Part shown: in pieces, positions 18,161-27,036 of the stretch
How positions within the stretch are numbered: the stretch's first letter is position 1
Layout of the letters: each line of letters starts with the position of its first letter
NCBI GenBank assembly: GCA_016285075.1
Contig: JAEEQB010000034.1
Location: forward strand, 1 to 50,135
Length of the DNA stretch: 50,135 nucleotides
Reading direction: 5' to 3'
From: Prevotella sp.
GTDB lineage: Bacteria > Bacteroidota > Bacteroidia > Bacteroidales > Bacteroidaceae
Program-made: the position numbers and the translations under genes
Notes under the pieces: model-generated
What the model was told of the DNA's origin: nothing
What the model saw: the letters and a program-made list of their open reading frames with translations, nothing else
Databases searched by the model: none

Positions 18161-19651
18161 TTATTGTATGTAGTAGATGCTGTTCAGGATAGGAACGACG
18201 GCGTCGTTGATGACATTGCTGGCCCAGAGGGGGAACGTACCGAGACCGGCTACGCAGAAGATGAGGCAAGCCACAGAGAGGCGTTCGTCCCAGGTGGCAT
18301 CGGTCAGCTGCAGGTAGTGCGGGTCGGATACCTCTCCATAGAGGATCTTACCCACCAGACGCAGAATGTAGACGGCAGTCACCACCACCGATGTACAGGC
18401 AATGATAGTGCAGACACGGTGGAATGTATCCGGGTTCTCGAATGAACCGACGAAGATGGTCATCTCGGCAATGAACCCGGAGAAGCCAGGCAGTCCGAGG
18501 TTAGCCAGACCAGCCAGCACATATCCTACGGCGAGGAACGGCATGATCTTCATCAGACCACCGAGTTTACGCACGTCACGGGTATGTGTACGTCCATAGA
18601 TCATACCGATGAGGGCAAAGAAGAGAGCCGTCATCAGACCGTGAGAGAGCATCTGCAGAATAGCACCTGTTGCGGCTGTCTTGGTCATCATCAGCAGTGC
18701 AAAAAGCACCAGGCCGCAGTGTGACACAGACGAGTAGGCATTGATATACTTCAGGTCTGTCTGCACACATGCAGAGAGCGCACCATAGACCACAGAGATG
18801 GTGGTCAGGATGAGGAAGATCCACGACAGTTCCTGGGCAGCCTCAGGGAGGAGGTACATGGCCACACGGAAGCAACCGTAACCTCCGAGTTTCATCAACA
18901 CACCAGCATGGAGCATTGATACTGCGGTGGGGGCAGAAGCATGACCGTCAGGAGACCATGTGTGGAACGGGAAGAGAGCTCCAAGAACACCGAATCCGAT
19001 GAAGATGAACGGGAAGAAGATCTTCTGTATATCCACAGGGATATTGTGCATCTGTGCAATCTCATTGACGTTCATTGTAGTAGCACCTGAGAAATAATAG
19101 ATACCAAGAATACCGATGATCAGAAGGGCAGATCCACCCATCAGCATCAGGGTGAGCTTCATGGCAGCATACTCCTTGGCACCGCTACCCCACACACCGA
19201 TGAGCAGATACATGGGAATCAGAGCCACCTCGTAGAACATGAACATGGTGAACATATCCGTGCAGATAAAGAATCCGAACACGCCCGTGGAAAGAAGGGT
19301 GAACCATAGGAAATACTCCTTGGTAAGCGGCTTCAGCTGCCATGAGGCAAAGGTACCTGTAAAGACAATGATACTCGACAGCAGCAGCATCACCACTGAA
19401 ATACCGTCAACGCCAACGCTATAGGCAATATTCAGGGGCTTGAACCACGGTGTGGAAGCACTGAGCAGCATGATATCCGTATTGCCGGCAGCACGCTGCT
19501 GAATGAAATAAATGGTCAGCCAGATGGATAGTGCGAGCAAGGCTGTGGACCCAGCCACCATCACGCCACGCACCTGATTAAGATTCTTGGCGAGCCAAAG
19601 GCCTGCAAGCATCAGGACTGGAATTATTACGAATAAACTTAATATATTCAT
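18161..19651 (-). CDS. nuoM: Complex I subunit M
   Basis: 496 residues, polytopic antiporter-like subunit. It carries the conserved glutamate in FMFYEVALIPMYLLIGVWG and the broken-helix region FGVLGALFPFHTWSPDGHAS, ending LHAGVLMKLGGYG. It pumps protons in the membrane arm next to NuoL and NuoN. The gap to nuoL contains a short tandem repeat. Confidence 0.96.
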   Translation of the reverse strand: MNILSLFVIIPVLMLAGLWLAKNLNQVRGVMVAGSTALLALSIWLTIYFIQQRAAGNTDIMLLSASTPWFKPLNIAYSVGVDGISVVMLLLSSIIVFTGTFASWQLKPLTKEYFLWFTLLSTGVFGFFICTDMFTMFMFYEVALIPMYLLIGVWGSGAKEYAAMKLTLMLMGGSALLIIGILGIYYFSGATTMNVNEIAQMHNIPVDIQKIFFPFIFIGFGVLGALFPFHTWSPDGHASAPTAVSMLHAGVLMKLGGYGCFRVAMYLLPEAAQELSWIFLILTTISVVYGALSACVQTDLKYINAYSSVSHCGLVLFALLMMTKTAATGAILQMLSHGLMTALFFALIGMIYGRTHTRDVRKLGGLMKIMPFLAVGYVLAGLANLGLPGFSGFIAEMTIFVGSFENPDTFHRVCTIIACTSVVVTAVYILRLVGKILYGEVSDPHYLQLTDATWDERLSVACLIFCVAGLGTFPLWASNVINDAVVPILNSIYYIQ

Positions 19652-19654
19652 ATC

Positions 19655-19694
19655 CGTTATTACGTTATTACGTTATATCGTTATTACGTTATTA
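19655..19694. repeat. 8-bp tandem repeat between nuoL and nuoM
   Basis: CGTTATTA is repeated at 19655, 19663, 19679 and 19687, with a variant CGTTATAT at 19671. It fills nearly the whole gap between the nuoL stop (19692-19694, inside the last unit) and the nuoM start codon. Slippage would change the spacing to the nuoM ribosome-binding region but not either protein. Confidence 0.85.
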
Positions 19695-21683
19695 CAAAGC
19701 AAGTAAAACGAGTGTCAGTGCAACGGCACCTGTAAGGAACCATATTGCATATTGACGCACATCGCCACTCTGCCAAGAGCGCAGGCTTTCACCGCCTTCC
19801 TGAGCTCCCCATGCAGCAAAGTTGAACGTTCCGTCAATAATATGACGGTCGAACCATGCTATGGGTCTCGATACACAGGCAAAGATGACCTTATGCGTAA
19901 CAAACTGCCAGATCTCGTCCTGATAGAAACGCTTGTAGGCAGCGCGCCACAGATTGGGGAACGTCTTGTAGAGACGGTCGGCAATGGGCTGCTGCTCACC
20001 CTTAAAGATATAGGTAGCCAGGCAGATGCTGCAAATGGCTATCACGGTACTCACGGCTGCAACCGTTGCATCGAAGTGAATGGTATAGTCGTGACCATCG
20101 GCAGATACAAACGAGCCGAACGATCCTCCCCAACCCAGGAAGCCTGCCAGCGTCGTATAGATACCTACGCCCACTGTAATCACGGAGAGTACAATCAGAG
20201 GAACTGTCATTGTCAGCGGAGCCTCATGGGGTGTATGATGCTCGTGTGCCTCCTTATTCTCCGTACCCCAGAAGATTCCATAGTACAGACGGAACATGTA
20301 GAAGGCGGTCATGGCAGCAATACCCGTCATAATCCAGCCAACCACGGGGCTGTAGTTCATGCAGGCCGAGATAATCTCATCCTTCGAGCTGAAGCCCGAG
20401 AAGAACGGTATACCGGCAATGGCCAGACAAGAAATGAGGAATGTCCAGTGTGTTACAGGCATGTACTTGCGCAGGCCTCCCATCAAAGCCATCTCGTTGG
20501 AGTGGACAGCATGGATGATGCAGCCGGCTCCCAAGAAGAGGCAAGCCTTGAACATGGCGTGGGTAAACAGATGGAACATACCGGCGAGATAACCTACGCT
20601 ACCGGGATGTTCATGACCTGTTACACCCTCGGTACATACGCCCAGAGCCACCATCATGAATGCAATCTGCGAGATGGTTGAGAAAGCCAACACACGTTTG
20701 ATATCGGTCTGTGCGCAAGCGACGGCAGCAGCATAGAAGGCAGTGATAACACCAACCCACACGATGATGCTCATGGCTTCCGGAGCATACTGAATCCACA
20801 ACGGGAACATACGAGCCACCTGATAGACACCAGCCACCACCATCGTAGCAGCATGGATGAGAGCCGATACAGGTGTAGGACCCTCCATGGCATCAGGGAG
20901 CCAGATGTGCAAGGGGAACATGGCACTCTTACCGGCACCGCCGATAAACATCAGCGTGAGAGCTGTAGGCAGCAGGAATCCGGCTGCAGCTAATGCCTTG
21001 TCAGCATTACATGCAATGAACGGAGTAGTGCCGGCACCCATCACGATGTCTGCACCCTGTCCTGCAAACGTAAAGCTGAAGGAACCGGTGTAGAAGCCGA
21101 AGATGAGAATACCCACGAGGAAGAATCCATCGGCAAATCGTGTCACGATAAAAGCCTTCTTAGAAGCGGCTACGGCAGCGTGCAACGGATAATAGAATCC
21201 GATGAGCAGGTAAGAAGACACACCCACGAGCTCCCAGAACAAGTACATCTGGAAGATGTTGGTAGCCACCACGAGTCCAAGCATGGACATGGAGAAAAGA
21301 CTCAGGAACGCATAGTAGCGCTGGAAGCCTTTTTCTCCGTGCATGTAGCCGAAAGAATAGATATGGACCATCAGCGAGACCGTAGATATGACGATGAGCA
21401 TCATGACCGATATGGGGTCAAGCATGATACCCAGGTCAAAATGCAGGTCACCCAGCGGCAGCCATGTAACGTTATAGGGTACGATGGTCTGGAACACGCC
21501 ATCTACACGTGGAGCTGTGAAATACTGGAAAGCAGCAAAATAACTCAGGATTGTGACCACACCCAACGAGCATGTGCCAATGAGTCCAGCCGCCTTATGC
21601 GACATTTTCATGCCGAGAAGTCCCAAAATCAGGAACGAGAACAGCGGCAGAAGAAGAATCAATATAGAATAACTGTAATCCAT
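19692..21683 (-). CDS. nuoL: Complex I subunit L
   Basis: 663 residues, the distal proton-pumping subunit. Conserved motifs: MYLFWELVGVSSYLLIGFYY (key Glu), GGAGKSAMFPLHIWLPDAME (key Lys) and SALIHAATMVVAGVY. The C-terminal 180 residues hold the extra helices that form the lateral arm along the membrane domain. It is 8 bp after nuoK in the operon. Confidence 0.97.
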   Translation of the reverse strand: MDYSYSILILLLPLFSFLILGLLGMKMSHKAAGLIGTCSLGVVTILSYFAAFQYFTAPRVDGVFQTIVPYNVTWLPLGDLHFDLGIMLDPISVMMLIVISTVSLMVHIYSFGYMHGEKGFQRYYAFLSLFSMSMLGLVVATNIFQMYLFWELVGVSSYLLIGFYYPLHAAVAASKKAFIVTRFADGFFLVGILIFGFYTGSFSFTFAGQGADIVMGAGTTPFIACNADKALAAAGFLLPTALTLMFIGGAGKSAMFPLHIWLPDAMEGPTPVSALIHAATMVVAGVYQVARMFPLWIQYAPEAMSIIVWVGVITAFYAAAVACAQTDIKRVLAFSTISQIAFMMVALGVCTEGVTGHEHPGSVGYLAGMFHLFTHAMFKACLFLGAGCIIHAVHSNEMALMGGLRKYMPVTHWTFLISCLAIAGIPFFSGFSSKDEIISACMNYSPVVGWIMTGIAAMTAFYMFRLYYGIFWGTENKEAHEHHTPHEAPLTMTVPLIVLSVITVGVGIYTTLAGFLGWGGSFGSFVSADGHDYTIHFDATVAAVSTVIAICSICLATYIFKGEQQPIADRLYKTFPNLWRAAYKRFYQDEIWQFVTHKVIFACVSRPIAWFDRHIIDGTFNFAAWGAQEGGESLRSWQSGDVRQYAIWFLTGAVALTLVLLAL

Positions 21684-21691
21684 ACGTTTAC

Positions 21692-22000
21692 TTATCTTTT
21701 CATGTTAGAAATACTGTCTACTGTATCGCTCTTGAAGTTGCGATAAACATTGATGATAATCGCGATAGCTACAGCCGACTCAGCTGCCGAAACACCGATG
21801 GAGAAGAGAGTCATGAAGAATCCCTCGTTCATATCGGGGAAGAGCAGTCGGTTAAAGGCTGCGAAATTGATATCCACGGCGTTCAGCACCAGCTCAATGG
21901 AGATGAGCATGGCAATCAGGTTACGCCTTGTGACGAAGCCATAAACGCCGATAAAGAACAGCAGTGCAGAGAGCACGAAGAAATATTCTACTGGTACCAT
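21692..22000 (-). CDS. nuoK: Complex I subunit K
   Basis: 102 residues with three transmembrane helices, the standard size. The conserved glutamates lie in the second and third helices (MLISIELVLNAVDINFAAF, then VSAAESAVAIAI), part of the fourth proton path. It starts 3 bp after nuoJ. Confidence 0.96.
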   Translation of the reverse strand: MVPVEYFFVLSALLFFIGVYGFVTRRNLIAMLISIELVLNAVDINFAAFNRLLFPDMNEGFFMTLFSIGVSAAESAVAIAIIINVYRNFKSDTVDSISNMKR

Positions 22001-22003
22001 AGC

Positions 22004-22525
22004 TTAGTCCTCCTCTGCTTTACGTGAAACAACCAGTGCACCGATGATGCAAGCCAGCAGGAAAATACTGATGAACTCGAAGGGAAGCACATACTGATAC
22101 TTCTCCGAGCCAACCAGCGCCTGTCCGATAGCACTCATAGGCACCTCCACATCATTCTCGGCATGCATCAGGCTGAAGAATTTGTTCTTCAGGAACACCA
22201 GCACCACCAGCAGCAGTCCTACCACCGAAAGAAGAGCTCCAGCCACGATGCGTGACCCTTTCAGGCGCTCCACCATTCCCTGCAGCGTCCTTTTGCTGAC
22301 CAATTGAATGGCAAAGACATAGATCATGGTCACGCCACCGGCATAGACAGATATCTGGGCAGCTCCCAGATAGGTATAGTCGAGCAGGAAGTAAAGACCT
22401 GCCACACCAAAGAGCACGAACAACATAAATGTTGCTGCTCGCATAATCCGCTTGGTCGTCACACACATTAAGGCAGAGCCCAGAATGACGACGGCGAGAA
22501 TGCAAAACATTACTGTATTAGCCAT
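22004..22525 (-). CDS. nuoJ: Complex I subunit J
   Basis: 173 residues, about five transmembrane helices. The third helix region (YLGAAQISVYAGGVTMIYVF) contains the conserved Gly-Gly pi-bulge site that links quinone reduction to pumping. It sits between nuoI and nuoK in normal order. Confidence 0.95.
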   Translation of the reverse strand: MANTVMFCILAVVILGSALMCVTTKRIMRAATFMLFVLFGVAGLYFLLDYTYLGAAQISVYAGGVTMIYVFAIQLVSKRTLQGMVERLKGSRIVAGALLSVVGLLLVVLVFLKNKFFSLMHAENDVEVPMSAIGQALVGSEKYQYVLPFEFISIFLLACIIGALVVSRKAEED

Positions 22526-22531
22526 TTGTCC

Positions 22532-23077
22532 TTACTTGGTTTTAGTATTAAACTTGCCGACTTCGAATGGTGCGCCACCCTCCAGGATATTTGGCAGCGA
22601 GCCTCCCTGGTAAACCTCCTTGTCGAGGTGCAGCACCAGCTTGTCACGGTCAAACACCGCATTCTCAAAGTCGTTTGTAAACTCTATTGCATCGAAATTG
22701 CAGGCATTCGTACACAGCTGGCAGAACATGCAGTCACCCAGATCGTACTGATAGTCGTCCAGCTGCTTTTTCTTCTTGCCGGTCTCGGGATCCTCGGCCA
22801 TGTGTGCCAGGATCTTGATGGTGCCGTTCGGACATGCCTTTTCACACAAGGTGCAAGCCGTACACTTGTAGCTTCCATCCTCATTGCGTTTGAACACAAG
22901 ACGTCCACGATGGCGCTTGGCTACATGTAGTGTAGTCTTGCGATTCTCAGGATACTGCTCTGTTGACTTGTTGGTGAAGAAGTCCTTGAAGTATTCCTTC
23001 CAGGTTACCTTCATGCCCGTAGCAAGTGTTTTCAGGCCGTGTCCGAGTTCTCCGAAATATGATTTGTTATCTTCCAT
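22532..23077 (-). CDS. nuoI: Complex I subunit I, 2x[4Fe-4S] ferredoxin-like
   Basis: 181 residues carrying clusters N6a and N6b on the electron path to quinone. First motif: Cys72, 75, 78, 82 (CTACTLCEKACP). Second: Cys116, 119, 122, 126 (CMFCQLCTNACN); the residue after the fourth cysteine is Asn rather than the usual Pro. An N-terminal amphipathic segment (residues 15-35) lies on the membrane. Because NuoE/F/G are absent here, it is probably the entry point for electrons from an external donor. Confidence 0.95.
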   Translation of the reverse strand: MEDNKSYFGELGHGLKTLATGMKVTWKEYFKDFFTNKSTEQYPENRKTTLHVAKRHRGRLVFKRNEDGSYKCTACTLCEKACPNGTIKILAHMAEDPETGKKKKQLDDYQYDLGDCMFCQLCTNACNFDAIEFTNDFENAVFDRDKLVLHLDKEVYQGGSLPNILEGGAPFEVGKFNTKTK

Positions 23078-23086
23078 TGCTATACC

Positions 23087-24175
23087 TTATTTAATATATA
23101 GGCCTAAAGCCACGATAACAGTCATCAATACGAGGTTGATGAGCGACAGTGGCATTAAGTACTTCCACTCTAACTTCAGAATCTGGTCAATACGCAGACG
23201 TGGGAATGTCCACTTGATCCACATGAGCACCCAAACCAGTGCAAAAGTCTTGCCCATGAACCATACGATACCGGGGATATAGTCCATCAAGGTGTCAAAA
23301 GCCTCGACACCAATATTCACAGGTGCCCATCCGCCAAGGAATACCGTAGCGGCAATGCCTGCTATGATGAACAGGTTGAGGAACTCTGCGAGATAGAAGA
23401 ATCCGAATCCCATACCCGAGTACTCAGTATGGTGACCTGCCGTCAGCTCGCTCTCGGCCTCAGCCATGTCGAACGGTCCACGGTTGGCCTCGGCATTACC
23501 AGCAACCAGGAACACCAGGAAGGCAATGATGGCAGGAATATGTCCCTGGAAGATGAGCCACTTCCATGGTCCTGTCTGTGCCTCAACGATACCCGACATC
23601 TGCATAGTACCTGTCAGGATAACCGCCGTAATCAGGCAAAGGCAGAGTGACATTTCATAACTGATCATCTGAACAGCTCCACGCATGGCGCTGACCACCG
23701 AGTACTTATTGTTAGAAGCCCATCCAGCCAAGAAAATACCGACGACGCCAATAGATGAAATGGCAGTGAGCAGGAATATACCCACATTGAAGTCGAGCAC
23801 GGTGGCGCCATTGTTCCAGGGCAGGAACGAGAATGCTCCCACAGACCCTATGATCACCAGCAGCGGAGCTACGGCATAGAGCAGTTTGTCGGCCTTGTCA
23901 ACAAAGAATATCTCCTTGATGAGCATCTTCAGCACATCAGCAAACACCTGCAGCAGTCCCCAGTAACCTACTCGCATCGGGCCCAGACGGCACTGGAAGT
24001 AAGCACAGACTTTACGTTCCATGAATATCAGCACGATGGCAATGAGTGCATATCCAACGAGGATAGCCGCACCCACTAGCACGCACTCAATCAGTATTGA
24101 CAGAAAATCTCCAAGACCGAGTGTTTCTCGCAGGAGAGCGTCGAACCATTGGGTTATAATAGAAAAGTCGAACAT
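23087..24175 (-). CDS. nuoH: Complex I subunit H
   Basis: 362 residues, eight or so transmembrane helices. The signature loop EANRGPFDMAEAESELTAGH, rich in acidic residues, lines the quinone chamber and the entrance to the proton path. QCRLGPMRVGYWGLLQ is the conserved N-terminal segment. It joins the membrane arm to NuoB and NuoCD. Confidence 0.97.
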   Translation of the reverse strand: MFDFSIITQWFDALLRETLGLGDFLSILIECVLVGAAILVGYALIAIVLIFMERKVCAYFQCRLGPMRVGYWGLLQVFADVLKMLIKEIFFVDKADKLLYAVAPLLVIIGSVGAFSFLPWNNGATVLDFNVGIFLLTAISSIGVVGIFLAGWASNNKYSVVSAMRGAVQMISYEMSLCLCLITAVILTGTMQMSGIVEAQTGPWKWLIFQGHIPAIIAFLVFLVAGNAEANRGPFDMAEAESELTAGHHTEYSGMGFGFFYLAEFLNLFIIAGIAATVFLGGWAPVNIGVEAFDTLMDYIPGIVWFMGKTFALVWVLMWIKWTFPRLRIDQILKLEWKYLMPLSLINLVLMTVIVALGLYIK

Positions 24176-24215
24176 AATCTTTACTTTTTTACTTATTTAC
24201 CATTTTACTATCCGA

Positions 24216-25829
24216 CTACCTATCGATATCGGGTATTACGAAGTCAATAGCAGCACCTGTAGCCACCAAGTCAGCAATCTTCTGTCCGCGCAGCATCGGG
24301 TCAAGTGCACCTGTGAGGGAAAGACCCATAGGACGCATCTTCAAGCGATAGGGGCTCTTGTCACCTCGTGAATCGAGGTATACGCCGAACTCACCGCTGG
24401 CACCTTCCACCGAGAAGTACCACTGTCCCTCGGGTACCTTGATGATGGGTTTCTGCTTCACGTAGAAGTCGCCCTCGGGAATGTTGTCAATCAGCTGCTC
24501 AATGATGTGCAGGCTCTGATACATCTCCTGGATGTGGCAGGTATAACGGTCCATGGTGTCGCATCCCGTCATGGTAATCTGCTCCCACTCCACCTTGTCG
24601 TACATGTCGTACGGGTGGTTCTTACGCACATCGTTGGTCCATCCCGAAGCACGTCCGGCAGGCCCGGTAACGGCATACGAGATACAGTCCTCGAGCGACA
24701 TGGGTCCAACGTTTTCGAAGCGGTTGTGGGTGATGATATTGTCGCCGAACACGTCAACATATTCCTGAATGATGGGTTTCATATACTTCACCAGGTCCTT
24801 CACATTCTTCACGAAGTTCGGGTCAATATCATCCTGAAGGCCGCCAATCCTGTAATAGTTCTGTATGAGGCGTCCTCCGGTTGTCTCCTCCATACAATTG
24901 AGCACATGCTCACGGTCGCGCATGCTATAGAGGAAAGCGGTCAGTGCACCCATATCCTGAGCACAGCAGCCAACGTAAAGCAGGTGCGAGTCAATACGCT
25001 GCAACTCGTCCATGATGGTACGAATGTACTTGATGCGGTCGGTGAGTTCCACACCCATGCCCTCTTCAATGACTCCTACCAGAGCATGACGGTGCATCAT
25101 GGCGCTGAGGTAGTTCAGACGATCGGTCAATGCAAGGGTCTGCGGGTAGGTCATGTTCTCACACATCTTCTCAATGCCGCGGTGTATATAGCCAAGATGC
25201 GGATATACCCTCTTCACGACCTCACCGTCGAGTACTGTCTGCAGACGGAGCACACCGTGTGTTGAAGGGTGCTGCGGGCCGATGTTGATGACATAGTCGT
25301 CGGCGGTGAAGAGAATGTTCTGCTTTGACTGGAGGTTACCATCCTTGTCCAGATAATACTCCAGGCCATAGTTGGGCTCCACATCATCCTCAAGTGTATA
25401 GCTGTCGTCAAATTTCCAGTCTTTTCTAAAGGGATAGCCCTTGAAATCACTACGCAGGAAGAGCCGGCGCATATCGGGATGTCCAAGGAAGACGATACCG
25501 AAGAAATCGTAGACCTCACGCTCCAGCAGATCGGCTACTCGCCAAATGTTTGACACGGTGGGGATATACGGAACCAGCTGTCCATCGGTATCACCGGTGC
25601 CGTTCGAGGCAATGCCGTCACCACAGACCTGGCACTTTGCCAGCATCTTCACGCTGCAGCGCTCATGGGTATTGGTGTTCTCGAGGATATAGATACAGCC
25701 GAGTCCCTCTTCCTTTCCGAAGTCCTCGCCTACGATGGTCACAAGATAGTCAAAGTGCTTCTTGTCCTTCAAGTTACGCATCTCTTGTGCGAACTTGTCA
25801 AAATCAAATGATAGGAACTCTAACTTCAT
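24216..25829 (-). CDS. nuoCD: Complex I subunits C and D fused
   Basis: 537 residues. The N-terminal part (1 to about 140) is NuoC, with the signature EREVYDFFGIVFLGHPDMRR followed by FRKDW. The C-terminal part is the 49-kDa NuoD, starting at about residue 178 with INIGPQHPSTHGVLR (the quinone-site histidine region) and ending DLVATGAAIDFVIPDIDR. The fusion also occurs in E. coli and in Bacteroidetes. Its ATG overlaps the nuoB stop by 4 bp. Confidence 0.97.
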   Translation of the reverse strand: MKLEFLSFDFDKFAQEMRNLKDKKHFDYLVTIVGEDFGKEEGLGCIYILENTNTHERCSVKMLAKCQVCGDGIASNGTGDTDGQLVPYIPTVSNIWRVADLLEREVYDFFGIVFLGHPDMRRLFLRSDFKGYPFRKDWKFDDSYTLEDDVEPNYGLEYYLDKDGNLQSKQNILFTADDYVINIGPQHPSTHGVLRLQTVLDGEVVKRVYPHLGYIHRGIEKMCENMTYPQTLALTDRLNYLSAMMHRHALVGVIEEGMGVELTDRIKYIRTIMDELQRIDSHLLYVGCCAQDMGALTAFLYSMRDREHVLNCMEETTGGRLIQNYYRIGGLQDDIDPNFVKNVKDLVKYMKPIIQEYVDVFGDNIITHNRFENVGPMSLEDCISYAVTGPAGRASGWTNDVRKNHPYDMYDKVEWEQITMTGCDTMDRYTCHIQEMYQSLHIIEQLIDNIPEGDFYVKQKPIIKVPEGQWYFSVEGASGEFGVYLDSRGDKSPYRLKMRPMGLSLTGALDPMLRGQKIADLVATGAAIDFVIPDIDR

Positions 25830-26557
25830 GCCTTGTCCTCCTCTTTAACGGTTGGTTGCGACTCAGCCGCAACAGACTTTAATTCATCAACAAACTCCTG
25901 GGGTACGTCGGTCACCACGATGGGGGCACGTCGGTTGTCACCCAGTTTGCGGAACGTCAGTTCCTCGTTCGAGACACCCAGGGCCTTTTCCTCAGCAGTC
26001 TGCTTATGGTTGGCACCACCGAAGAACTTCTCGATCTTCACCTTACGCTGCAGCTGCATCATGCCGTACATGATAGCTTCAGGACGTGGGGGACAGCCTG
26101 GGATAAACACGTCAACGGGTACAATCTCCTCGATGCCCTTCACCACGTGATAGCTTGACTTGAAGGGACCGCCGCTGATAGCACAGCCACCGACGGCAAT
26201 GACATACTTCGGCTCGGCCATCTCGTCGTACAGACGTTTCAGCGCAGGAGCCATCTTGTGGGTGATCGTACCGGCACACATAATCAGGTCAGCCTGACGT
26301 GGAGAGTTACGTGTCACCTCGAAGCCGAAGCGAGCAAAGTCGTAGCGGGAGCAGCCACAGGCCATGAACTCAATACCGCAGCACGACGTAGCAAACGTTA
26401 GTGACCACAGTGAATTGGCACGACCCCAGTTGATGAGTTTGTCCAGGCTTCCTGTCACCACGTTGACTCCACCCTCGTGCAACTCGTCAACCAGCTTCTC
26501 CAGCGACTCGTTGTCATTCCATTCTTCGTAGGGAATGCTCTTGATTTTCGGTTTCAT
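25826..26557 (-). CDS. nuoB: Complex I subunit B, cluster N2
   Basis: 243 residues from ATG 26557, which overlaps the nuoA stop as ATGA; an ATG at 26563 is an alternative. The ligands of terminal cluster N2 are all present: Cys59-Cys60 (TSCCGIEFMA), Cys125 (GGCAISGG) and Cys155 (PGCPPRPE). The roughly 60 residues after residue 180 are a charged extension beyond the core. It passes electrons to quinone at the NuoD/NuoH interface. Confidence 0.96.
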   Translation of the reverse strand: MKPKIKSIPYEEWNDNESLEKLVDELHEGGVNVVTGSLDKLINWGRANSLWSLTFATSCCGIEFMACGCSRYDFARFGFEVTRNSPRQADLIMCAGTITHKMAPALKRLYDEMAEPKYVIAVGGCAISGGPFKSSYHVVKGIEEIVPVDVFIPGCPPRPEAIMYGMMQLQRKVKIEKFFGGANHKQTAEEKALGVSNEELTFRKLGDNRRAPIVVTDVPQEFVDELKSVAAESQPTVKEEDKA

Positions 26558-26904
26558 TTCCATTCCAGCGCTCCTTTCCGCCAAGCGTATGCCAGGCCTA
26601 ACACAAGTACTACCAGGAAGAAGCCGACACTAAGCAGAGCCAAGGCACCGAACTCCTTCACTACTACTGCCCATGGATACAGAAACACCGTTTCCACATC
26701 GAACATGAGGAACAAGATGGCGAACAGGTAGAAGCCCACACTCACCGGTAGCCAGGACGAGCCACGAGTAGGAATACCACACTCGTAGGGCTCACCTTTC
26801 ACTTTTGCGTATGAGCGCGGACCAATCAGCTTAGCAACAACGTAAGCAGCCGCCACCAATGTAATAGCCGTCAGCAAGACGGTAATTAACAAAGTGAAAT
26901 TCAT
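26554..26904 (-). CDS. nuoA: Complex I subunit A
   Basis: 116 residues, three transmembrane helices. The conserved loop between the first and second reads KGEPYECGIPTRGSS, and the second helix contains FLMFDVETVFLYPWA with the conserved acidic residues. First gene of the operon, with a -7 box at 26936-26943. Confidence 0.96.
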   Translation of the reverse strand: MNFTLLITVLLTAITLVAAAYVVAKLIGPRSYAKVKGEPYECGIPTRGSSWLPVSVGFYLFAILFLMFDVETVFLYPWAVVVKEFGALALLSVGFFLVVLVLGLAYAWRKGALEWK

Positions 26905-26935
26905 AAAATTTTATATTGTTATAACAAATTTTCTG

Positions 26936-26943
26936 CAAAGGTA
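26936..26943 (-). promoter_or_regulatory. -7 box of the nuo operon
   Basis: Minus-strand TACCTTTG, 31 bp before the nuoA ATG. The -33 region at the standard distance reads TTAA rather than TTTG; a TTTG lies only 12 bp upstream. Confidence 0.65.
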
Positions 26944-27036
26944 CGAAAAAAAATCCAAAATCCTTAAGTAAATGCAGAAAAAATGCAAAAAACTTCTTCT
27001 GCACTTCAGTTGGGTTCCGTTGTGGTCGTTAAAGCC

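Noticed and set aside
24507..25265. Plus-strand ORF of 252 codons opposite nuoCD
   Set aside because: Shadow; His/Val-rich composition arises from the complementary strand.
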